Part shown: piece by piece, positions 1 to 5,751 of the stretch | Position numbering within the stretch: the first letter of the stretch is position 1 | How the letters are laid out: each line of letters opens with the position of its first letter | Origin: a bacterium | GTDB taxonomy: Bacteria > UBP18 > UBA7526 | Assembly: GCA_030616365.1 (NCBI GenBank) | Contig: JAUWXM010000056.1 | Coordinates: 1 to 7,209 of the forward strand | Length of the DNA stretch: 7,209 nt | Direction of reading: 5' to 3' | Translations under genes and position numbers: made by a program | Notes under the pieces: model-generated | Told to the model about the DNA's origin: nothing | Seen by the model: the letters and a program-made list of their open reading frames with translations, nothing else | The model's database searches: none

Positions 1-1884
1 TTTTTTTGCTTCTTGCTCTAATCCCAGTTCCTTCAGTTTCTTCTTAGTGGGTTTACCAGTCTTTTTGTCCCAGCCGCGATACTGGTAGTATTCATCGAGC
101 ATCTGGTCGAGTTCTACTAACTGGCCCTTGGGAACCCCTAAGGGTGCTGGTTCTTTGGTCAGCCTATCGGGCAAAGAATCATCTTTGCGAGTGATTCCCT
201 CTCTTATATTGAATAGCCGATTAAGATTGACGATTCTCTCGCCAATCTTCTTTAATTCTTTCTCAGTTATCTTCCAGCCCATGGTTACTTCTATGGCTTT
301 TATAACATCTGGATAGTAAAGGGCTGGAGGAACCATGGTCCCATACTTACAGACTCCTAAGGATTCGATTAGAACAGAATAATTCTCATTATGAGAGACC
401 ATAAAGCCCTTATTTTTGGGACTTAACCTCTCTCCAATCTCAGGAAGATACTTGGTTCCATACCACTGCCTTATCTCCTTAGCAAAGACCTGGCCTTCAT
501 CAAGAACAGGAAAGGCATAGAGATGGTCTGCTCCTCGAGCAGCAGTAGCGGCGGCTAATCCCATGGACTTCTGAGCCCTCGGCTCCTGAGAGGCAATATC
601 CTGTCCCTTGACATGCATAACGTACTTCTCTGAGCCCTTGCCGAGTTTCTTGGCTGCTCGGTAGCTTCCCTCGGCCAATAGATCACCGATTCCCTTTCTT
701 CTGGCAATCATCTCTGTCAACCTGGCAATTAACTCATGGTCTCCCCAGTTGAAAGCCAATCCCCCGGTATCTTTTTCAGTCAGCATTCCTTTCTCATAAC
801 ACTCCATAGCCCAGGCGATGACGCTTCCTGTTCCGATGCTATCCATCCCGTATTCATCGCAGAGATGATGGGTATAGATAATGGAAGCTAAATTGGAATT
901 TCCGCATCGAGAACCTAAAGCAGAGATACACTCATACTCCGGTCCTTTTCCCATACATTTATAGGGGCCGGTTGCTACAGAAACGAAGCGACCGCACCTC
1001 TGAATACAGGCGTAGTCTGCCCGCGGTCTTAAGAAATACTTATCCCGATAGGTATCACAGGAGATATTTTCCCACTCATCGAAGACCCCCTGCTTCATAT
1101 TGTAAGTGGGCAGTCTACCGATGGACTGCATCATATCAATGAGTTCTGTCGTCCCATATTTTATCCTGCCTTCGGTGTAAGGATGGTTCAGGACCTTATC
1201 ATACCAGACCTTGACGGCATCCAAGTATTCATCCGGCTGGGCAACATCCAGACCCTTCGTTCCCCGAACAGCGATGAGTTTTAGGTTCTTACTTCCCATC
1301 ACTAATCCCATACCACTCCGTGCCGCCACCCTTCCATTTCTAGTGAAGATACAGGCGAAGCGCACCAAGTTCTCTCCTGCCGGGCCGATGGCTACAGACT
1401 CTATCTGGGGGTCTTTATGGATTTCAGTCATCCTATCCATTGCTTCAGAGGTTTTCATTCCCCAGAGGTTCTTTGCACTACAAATCTCTATTTCGTCATT
1501 ATCAATGAAGAGATAGACCGGTCTCTTTGCTTTGCCAGTGAGGATAATAGCATCATAACCGGCTAGCTTCAATTCCGGTCCCCAAAAACCTGCTGCATGG
1601 GCCTCTCCCCAAGCATTGGTCAATGGATTCTTGGCCGCTACAGTATATCTCGAGGCCTGAGGAAAGAGAGTTCCGGTTAATGGTCCCACAAAAAATCCCA
1701 GGACATTCCTGGGAGATAATGGATCGATTCCCTTGGGGATCATATCGAATAGTAGTTTAGCTGCTAAGCCTGCCCCACCGATATATTTCTTACTTAATTC
1801 TTCATCTAAGGGAACTTTCTTAATCTTCTCTTTGGTTAAATCAACATATAGAAGTTGTCCAGCGTAGCCACCCTTGAATGCCAT
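1..1884 (-). CDS. aor: Second aldehyde:ferredoxin oxidoreductase (AOR) family protein, 3' end cut by window edge
   Basis: I translated this frame by hand. It is open from ATG 1884 to base 1 (628 codons) with no stop, and only a few C-terminal residues should be missing judging from the upstream paralogue. The start gives MAFKGGYAG, matching the family N-terminus (MFKGKGYVG in the paralogue), and is preceded by GGAGG. The N-terminal pterin-binding domain (about 1-210) contains GPLTGTLFP (67-75), WGEAHAAGFWG (92-102), AGYDAI (108-113) and RSGMGLVMGSKNL (189-201). A GPEYE motif lies at 314-318, DEYGMD at 343-348 and RGADH at 450-454. Family function: two-electron aldehyde/carboxylate chemistry at a W- or Mo-bispterin site, with electrons leaving through one [4Fe-4S] cluster. 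The cluster motif is atypical: Asp290 stands where the first Cys of CxxCxxxC belongs, followed by Cys293, Cys297 and a distant Cys512. There is no signal peptide, so it is probably cytoplasmic. It has no partner ferredoxin of its own and may share the one two genes upstream. The substrate cannot be read from sequence. Confidence 0.93.
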   Translation of the reverse strand, partial: MAFKGGYAGQLLYVDLTKEKIKKVPLDEELSKKYIGGAGLAAKLLFDMIPKGIDPLSPRNVLGFFVGPLTGTLFPQASRYTVAAKNPLTNAWGEAHAAGFWGPELKLAGYDAIILTGKAKRPVYLFIDNDEIEICSAKNLWGMKTSEAMDRMTEIHKDPQIESVAIGPAGENLVRFACIFTRNGRVAARSGMGLVMGSKNLKLIAVRGTKGLDVAQPDEYLDAVKVWYDKVLNHPYTEGRIKYGTTELIDMMQSIGRLPTYNMKQGVFDEWENISCDTYRDKYFLRPRADYACIQRCGRFVSVATGPYKCMGKGPEYECISALGSRCGNSNLASIIYTHHLCDEYGMDSIGTGSVIAWAMECYEKGMLTEKDTGGLAFNWGDHELIARLTEMIARRKGIGDLLAEGSYRAAKKLGKGSEKYVMHVKGQDIASQEPRAQKSMGLAAATAARGADHLYAFPVLDEGQVFAKEIRQWYGTKYLPEIGERLSPKNKGFMVSHNENYSVLIESLGVCKYGTMVPPALYYPDVIKAIEVTMGWKITEKELKKIGERIVNLNRLFNIREGITRKDDSLPDRLTKEPAPLGVPKGQLVELDQMLDEYYQYRGWDKKTGKPTKKKLKELGLEQEAKK

Positions 1885-1888
1885 GATG

Positions 1889-1893
1889 CCTCC
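1889..1893 (-). promoter_or_regulatory. Ribosome binding site of the second AOR gene
   Basis: GGAGG on the minus strand lies 4 nt before ATG 1884. The reading frame stays open further upstream into the repeat tract, so this site together with the family-typical N-terminus decides the start. Confidence 0.8.
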
Positions 1894-1897
1894 AGAT

Positions 1898-1932
1898 AGC
1901 TTCAAGCTCCAAGCCTCAGGCCTCAAGCTTCA
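1898..1932. repeat. Degenerate 7-bp tandem repeat, five units, between the two AOR genes
   Basis: On the plus strand the units are agcttca, agctcca, agcctca, ggcctca and agcttca, contiguous and in register. The next 7 bases (agtatta) begin to depart from the consensus. The array fills much of the 85-nt spacer and ends 5 nt upstream of the Shine-Dalgarno site of the second AOR. Several units contain short palindromes (aagctt, aggcct), so the transcript could fold weakly. Its role is unknown. Confidence 0.85.
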
Positions 1933-1953
1933 AGTATTAAAACATTCCTTTGC

Positions 1954-1967
1954 AGCCTGTAGCCTGT
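1954..1967. repeat. Two tandem copies of agcctgt downstream of the first AOR gene
   Basis: An exact 7-bp unit, agcctgt, occurs twice in a row just past the stop codon of the first AOR. It has the same 7-bp period as the larger array in the same spacer and may be a decayed extension of it. Two copies alone could be chance. Confidence 0.5.
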
Positions 1968-1969
1968 TT

Positions 1970-3922
1970 TCAGTCGATCATTTTCTTTAGTTTATCGAGT
2001 TCTTTCTCTATTTTCGGTAGGTTTAATCTCTTCAGGGTCTTTCTCTTAATCATTCCGGTCTCTAAATCCCAGCCACGCAGCCGATAGTATTCATCAAGCA
2101 TTACTTTGAGGTTGGCTACTTGCCCTTTTCCCGGACCTTCGGGCATGGGTTCTTCTGTAAACCTCTTGGGAAGGGTATCATCCGCCCTGGTCAATCCCTC
2201 TCTAATATTGAAGGCCCGCTTGACATTCACCTGCCTCTCACCAATCTTCATTAGTTCTTGAACGTCCCCAAAGGCCTCCTCACCAGTAGCAAGAGGCATT
2301 ATCTTGGCAAAGTCCTCTATCCAGAAGATGGGAGGCCAACCACAGGTATACCAGCAGACGACCAGAGCATCCCTTATAGCAAAGATATCCTCAGTAATTT
2401 TGACTGCGTAGGCCTTGTAATTCTCCAAATAGGGGTTACAGAGTTCATTGAGTATTACTTCTTGCTCTTTTTTGGACTTACCCTTAAAGAGGTCCTTATA
2501 TCTCTTTCTTGCCGCAGCCTTATAACCCAGTTGATCAACAGTAACCAGGGAACGTAAATGGTCTGCTCCTCGAGCTCCGACAGCATGGGTGAGGGCAACT
2601 GAGCGATGGGTCCTTCCATCCTGACCAGATACCTCCTGCCCCTTGACGTGCATGGCGAATCTCTCTGTTCCCTTCCCCAACTTCTGAGAGGCCCTCTTCA
2701 CCCCTTCTGCCAATAGGTCGCCTATTCCTTCCCTCTTTGCTGTCTTATGAGTAAGGGCAACCACCGCCTCCTTATTCCCCCACCTTAGTTCCAATCCATC
2801 ACAGTCTTCTTTAGAAATGAGACCATTCTCATAGCACTCCATCAAGAAAGAGATAGCAATACCTAAGGAAATCTGATCAATTCCATACTTATTGCAAAGA
2901 TCAGAGACATAGAGAATCATATCATAGTCATCGATGCCGCAGTTGGAACCAAAGGCCATGGTCCCCTCATACTCTGGGCCCTCGGTAACCATATCCGGGG
3001 CCCAGGGATTGGCATGAGAAGTGGTATAGACCTCCTTGCAGGCGTTAGAACAGCCGAAGCAGGCCCGCGGCCGACCATTGAATTTTTCTTTTAATACTTC
3101 AGCGGCAAGTTTATCTGCTCCTTCAAATACTCCTGTAGAATGATTTCGGGTAACGAACTCTCCAATGGCCTGCTTGGCGCTCACCAGGAGATTCGTCCCA
3201 TAAGTGAACATCTGTCGGGCGGCCTCGTCCTCCTGTACCCTTCGGTGGGCTTCTTTGGCCAGCTCGACAAATTTATCAAAGTTAGCGACATTTATTCTTC
3301 CCGTCCCTCGACAAGCGACGGCCTTTAAATTCTTGCTTCCCCAGACTGCTCCTTGGCCGCTTCTGCCAAAGGCCCGATGGAGGTTGGACATAATGGTGGC
3401 GTATCCTACTAAGTTCTCCCCCGCCTGGCCGATACATAATACCTGGGTCTCCTTATCCTCTTTCTGCAGTTCTAAGGTAACCTCTTTGGTATTCCTTCCC
3501 CAGAGATGTCTGGCATCCTTAATACTCACTTCTTCATTAAATATCTCGATATAGACCGGCCTCTTTGCTTTTCCCTCAATAATAATGGCGTCGTAACCAG
3601 CATACTTTAGTTCGGCACCGAAGAATCCTCCAGAATTTGCTTCTCCCCAGAATCCGGTCAGAGGAGACTTAGCCCCTATGGTGAATCTTCCTGAAGAGGG
3701 CCAGAGGGTCCCGGTCAAAGGCCCGGTCCCGATGACAATCTTATTCTTTGAGCCTAAGGGATTGATCCCTGGTTTTAGTTCACGATAAAGGTAATAAGCA
3801 GAGAAGCCGTTACCTCCGATGTAGTTCCTCGCCACAAAATCTGGTAATGGCTCCTGACTTATCTTTCTATTAGAGAGATTAATCCTTAAGATTTTGCCAA
3901 CATAACCCTTTCCCTTGAACAT
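1970..3922 (-). CDS. aor: Tungsten/molybdenum aldehyde:ferredoxin oxidoreductase (AOR) catalytic subunit
   Basis: This is a complete 650-residue protein, somewhat longer than the archaeal AOR (about 600 residues). It belongs to the family that interconverts aldehydes and carboxylates at a tungsten (sometimes molybdenum) bispterin cofactor. The N-terminal domain (about 1-210) carries IGTGPLTGTLWPSSGR (64-79), FWGEANSGGF (91-100), AGYDAI (108-113) and RSGQGAVWGSKNL (187-199), the segments that cradle the pterins. All four expected [4Fe-4S] ligands are present: Cys288, Cys291 and Cys295 (CxxCxxxC) and distant Cys523, with an extra Cys527. The acidic GPEYE (315-319) and the His of RGADHLR (451-457) are the likely active-site Glu/His region. 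There is no signal peptide, so it is cytoplasmic. The start sits 6 nt after AAGGAG and 3 nt past the polyferredoxin stop, indicating translational coupling and a shared complex, as with AorB beside AorA in NAD-linked bacterial AORs. The aldehyde or acid substrate cannot be inferred. Confidence 0.95.
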   Translation of the reverse strand: MFKGKGYVGKILRINLSNRKISQEPLPDFVARNYIGGNGFSAYYLYRELKPGINPLGSKNKIVIGTGPLTGTLWPSSGRFTIGAKSPLTGFWGEANSGGFFGAELKYAGYDAIIIEGKAKRPVYIEIFNEEVSIKDARHLWGRNTKEVTLELQKEDKETQVLCIGQAGENLVGYATIMSNLHRAFGRSGQGAVWGSKNLKAVACRGTGRINVANFDKFVELAKEAHRRVQEDEAARQMFTYGTNLLVSAKQAIGEFVTRNHSTGVFEGADKLAAEVLKEKFNGRPRACFGCSNACKEVYTTSHANPWAPDMVTEGPEYEGTMAFGSNCGIDDYDMILYVSDLCNKYGIDQISLGIAISFLMECYENGLISKEDCDGLELRWGNKEAVVALTHKTAKREGIGDLLAEGVKRASQKLGKGTERFAMHVKGQEVSGQDGRTHRSVALTHAVGARGADHLRSLVTVDQLGYKAAARKRYKDLFKGKSKKEQEVILNELCNPYLENYKAYAVKITEDIFAIRDALVVCWYTCGWPPIFWIEDFAKIMPLATGEEAFGDVQELMKIGERQVNVKRAFNIREGLTRADDTLPKRFTEEPMPEGPGKGQVANLKVMLDEYYRLRGWDLETGMIKRKTLKRLNLPKIEKELDKLKKMID

Positions 3923-3925
3923 GGC

Positions 3926-4417
3926 TTACTCCTTCTCTCTGCTGATTAACTTGAGTAATTCCGGGAGATGCTCGATGCTTTCTCTTCGCTTGGCCATGGT
4001 TGCCTTATCTGCCTCTTCGTATTTAAGGGCCTCTGAGGGGCAGATCTTTACGCACTCTGGATCACCGTCGCATAAGTCACACTTTATTGGTTTTTTCTCC
4101 TCATCATCGAAGTGGATGGCCCCAAAAGGACAGGCGGAGACGCAGGCCTTGCAACCGATACAGAGGTCGTAGTTAATGACTAAAGCAGCGGTCTCTTCAT
4201 CCAGGGATATGGCATTCACCGGACAGACCGCCTGACAGGCCGGCTTCTCGCACTGCTGACAGACCATGGGCACGTCCCGGGAGATTTCATCGAACTTAAT
4301 GGTGGCAATCCCGGAAAGAGAAGATTTGAAGGTCTGGTAATGCTTGGCAGAACAGACCAGTTCACAGTCCCGACAGCCGACGCACTTGCTGGCATCCACT
4401 ACTAATATTTTGGGCAT
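3926..4417 (-). CDS. Polyferredoxin electron-transfer subunit with four [4Fe-4S] clusters
   Basis: This 163-residue protein has 16 cysteines in four cluster motifs: Cys12/15/18/22, Cys53/56/61/65, Cys86/89/92/96 and Cys113/116/122/126. The interleaved spacing, with CxxC(x4-5)CxxxC in the second and fourth motifs, is that of the DmsB/HycB-type electron-transfer subunits of molybdo- and tungsto-enzymes. The charged C-terminal segment (about 133-163) has no Cys and may be helical. No signal peptide or membrane segment is present, so it should be cytoplasmic. It ends 3 nt before the first AOR and is most likely the subunit that carries electrons from the AOR cluster to the flavoprotein partners, comparable to AorA of NAD-linked bacterial AOR. 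AGGAG lies 5 nt before ATG 4417. It is separated from the PreA-like gene by a repeat-filled spacer. A general dicluster ferredoxin is ruled out by the four motifs; the exact partner is inferred from position. Confidence 0.94.
   Translation of the reverse strand: MPKILVVDASKCVGCRDCELVCSAKHYQTFKSSLSGIATIKFDEISRDVPMVCQQCEKPACQAVCPVNAISLDEETAALVINYDLCIGCKACVSACPFGAIHFDDEEKKPIKCDLCDGDPECVKICPSEALKYEEADKATMAKRRESIEHLPELLKLISREKE
3929..3934 (-). promoter_or_regulatory. Ribosome binding site of the first AOR gene
   Basis: AAGGAG on the minus strand, 6 nt before ATG 3922. It lies inside the last codons of the polyferredoxin gene, where it encodes Lys-Glu, which supports coupled translation. Confidence 0.8.
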
Positions 4418-4422
4418 GATTT

Positions 4423-4427
4423 CTCCT
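4423..4427 (-). promoter_or_regulatory. Ribosome binding site of the polyferredoxin gene
   Basis: AGGAG on the minus strand, 5 nt before ATG 4417. It lies between the octamer repeat array and the start codon. Confidence 0.75.
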
Positions 4428-4441
4428 AAAGGACTAATGTT

Positions 4442-4497
4442 AGACAGTAGGACAGTAAGACAGTTAGACTGTCAAACCGTCAGTCTGTCAGACTGTC
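4442..4497. repeat. Degenerate 8-bp tandem repeat, seven units, with nested inverted repeats
   Basis: Plus-strand units in register are agacagta, ggacagta, agacagtt, agactgtc, aaaccgtc, agtctgtc and agactgtc. The first three share gacagt and the last four share a TGTC/CGTC end, so the array switches orientation of its core (acagt against actgt) near its middle. A 12-bp exact direct repeat (agactgtcaaac) occurs at 4466-4477 and 4490-4501. Two perfect 6-bp stems with 3-nt loops are present: gacagt-tag-actgtc (4459-4473) and cagtct-gtc-agactg (4481-4495). No T-run follows on the transcribed strand, so it does not look like an intrinsic terminator. It fills the 98-nt spacer between the PreA-like and polyferredoxin genes. 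Confidence 0.85.
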
Positions 4498-4515
4498 AAA
4501 CTAAATCTTGATATC

Positions 4516-5751
4516 CTAAGCCGTGGCTATCTTGCGTGGTTTTTCGCTTTCTTTGAGTTCAATGCAGCCATCAATGGGGCAGGCAGAAAGACAGAGGCCA
4601 CAGCCAAAGCACTTTTCCTCATCCACCTCTGGCTTACGGTCCTCTCCCAGTTCAATGGCCTGGTGTCCTCCATCCTGGCAGGCGTAGTAACAGAGTCCAC
4701 AGCGCACGCATTTCTTAAGGTCGATATTAGAAGTCACCCGATTCTTCCGGGAAAGGTCATCATGACCTACAATATAGGGTAAGGACTTACCGATAAGATC
4801 CTTTACCCTGGAAATTCCTTTTTCCTCCATATAAAAGGCCAGGCCCTCACAGAGGTCCTCAATGATGTCGTAGCCATAGTGCATGACCGCGGTGCAGAAC
4901 TGGACAGTGGTCGCTCCGCAGAGGATGAACTCCAAGGCATCTATCCAGTTAACCGCCCCTCCGGTTCCGGTAATGGGTAAGCCAACAGTCTTAGAGAGCT
5001 CAGAAATGACCTTCAGAGTGATGGGCTTTATTGCTGGACCAGAGAGACCGCTATAGGTCGTCTTCCCTGCTACATTAGGATTAGGTATGAAGTTCTCGAT
5101 GTCGATTCCCATTAAAGAAGGGATGGTATTCGAGGCGCAGATAGCGTCTGCTCCCCCCTTCTTCACTGCTTTAGCAACAGCAACGATATCCGCCACCATA
5201 GGAGTTATTTTAATTACTACTGGTGTTTTCCGGGCAGCATCTTTCACCCATCTGGTTACCATCTCCGTAGCGGGGACTGACTGGGCGAGCATAGCTCCCG
5301 AAACCTCTCCCATACTACCTTGAGGACAGGAGAAGGAGCATTCGATGACGTCCACTCCAGCGGCTTTCAACCTTTTTACCAAACCCTGCCAGTCCTCTTG
5401 CTTTGCTCCCATGATGCTGGCGGCAATTACTCTTTCCCTGCCGAACTCTTTCTTCAGGGCCTTGACTCTTTTTTCTATAAGATCGATATGATGTTCACTG
5501 ATGAGGTCTATATTCCCCAAACCCACGACCTTTTTATTCTCAAAGGAAAGGCCGCTAATCATGGGATAGACTAATTCCACCGGTGTAGCTTCTACGGAGG
5601 TGGTCTTTAAGACTGCACCAGCCCATCCCATTTCTAATCCTCTTTTTAACATATCCAAATCATCTGTGGGAGGAGCCGCAGAGAGGATGAAGGGGTTACT
5701 GAACTTTACTCCACAGAACTTTACTCCTAAATTAACTGGTATAGTCTTCAT
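4516..5751 (-). CDS. preA: PreA-like FMN/iron-sulfur oxidoreductase (dihydropyrimidine dehydrogenase subunit B family)
   Basis: At 411 residues this has the usual PreA length and corresponds to the C-terminal half of DPD. Residues 1 to about 310 form a dihydroorotate-dehydrogenase-type FMN barrel, with LKT at 48-50 and KITP at 181-184 (FMN-contacting lysines), SNT at 207-209, YSGLSG at 233-238, TGTGG at 261-265 (phosphate) and the catalytic-loop Cys142 in FSCPQG. The C-terminal ferredoxin domain has two [4Fe-4S] motifs: Cys348/351/354/358 and Cys381/384/387/391. DPD reduces uracil or thymine with NAD(P)H. However, two Asn residues that contact the pyrimidine in mammalian DPD (N609, N668) appear as Lys117 and Ser139 here, so the substrate may differ; preA is a family label. 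The ATGA overlap with the upstream flavoprotein implies a stoichiometric complex. The presence of AOR genes downstream suggests that it helps shuttle AOR electrons. Confidence 0.9.
   Translation of the reverse strand: MKTIPVNLGVKFCGVKFSNPFILSAAPPTDDLDMLKRGLEMGWAGAVLKTTSVEATPVELVYPMISGLSFENKKVVGLGNIDLISEHHIDLIEKRVKALKKEFGRERVIAASIMGAKQEDWQGLVKRLKAAGVDVIECSFSCPQGSMGEVSGAMLAQSVPATEMVTRWVKDAARKTPVVIKITPMVADIVAVAKAVKKGGADAICASNTIPSLMGIDIENFIPNPNVAGKTTYSGLSGPAIKPITLKVISELSKTVGLPITGTGGAVNWIDALEFILCGATTVQFCTAVMHYGYDIIEDLCEGLAFYMEEKGISRVKDLIGKSLPYIVGHDDLSRKNRVTSNIDLKKCVRCGLCYYACQDGGHQAIELGEDRKPEVDEEKCFGCGLCLSACPIDGCIELKESEKPRKIATA

Noticed and set aside
1934..1955. Tiny leader frame (AAGGA then ATG TTT TAA on the minus strand) between the AOR genes
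   Set aside because: Two codons preceded by a purine run is expected by chance and there is no sign of attenuation.
3204..3554. Plus-strand open frame of 116 codons opposite the first AOR gene
   Set aside because: It lies wholly antisense to a well-supported gene, has no Shine-Dalgarno I can see and a composition typical of a shadow frame. The same applies to the other plus-strand frames at 1211-1516, 2258-2557, 5087-5323, 5320-5574 and 6616-6855.
4459..4495. Intrinsic transcription terminator between the PreA-like and polyferredoxin genes
   Set aside because: The stems are only 6 bp and no T-run follows on the transcribed strand.
4442..4501. CRISPR array
   Set aside because: Units are 8 bp, contiguous and degenerate, with no spacers of regular length and no cas genes nearby.
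4516..5751. Dihydroorotate dehydrogenase of pyrimidine biosynthesis (pyrD)
   Set aside because: The C-terminal 2x[4Fe-4S] domain and the length match PreA rather than PyrD. No pyrK or other pyr gene is adjacent, and the substrate Asn of the NxSCP motif is Ser.
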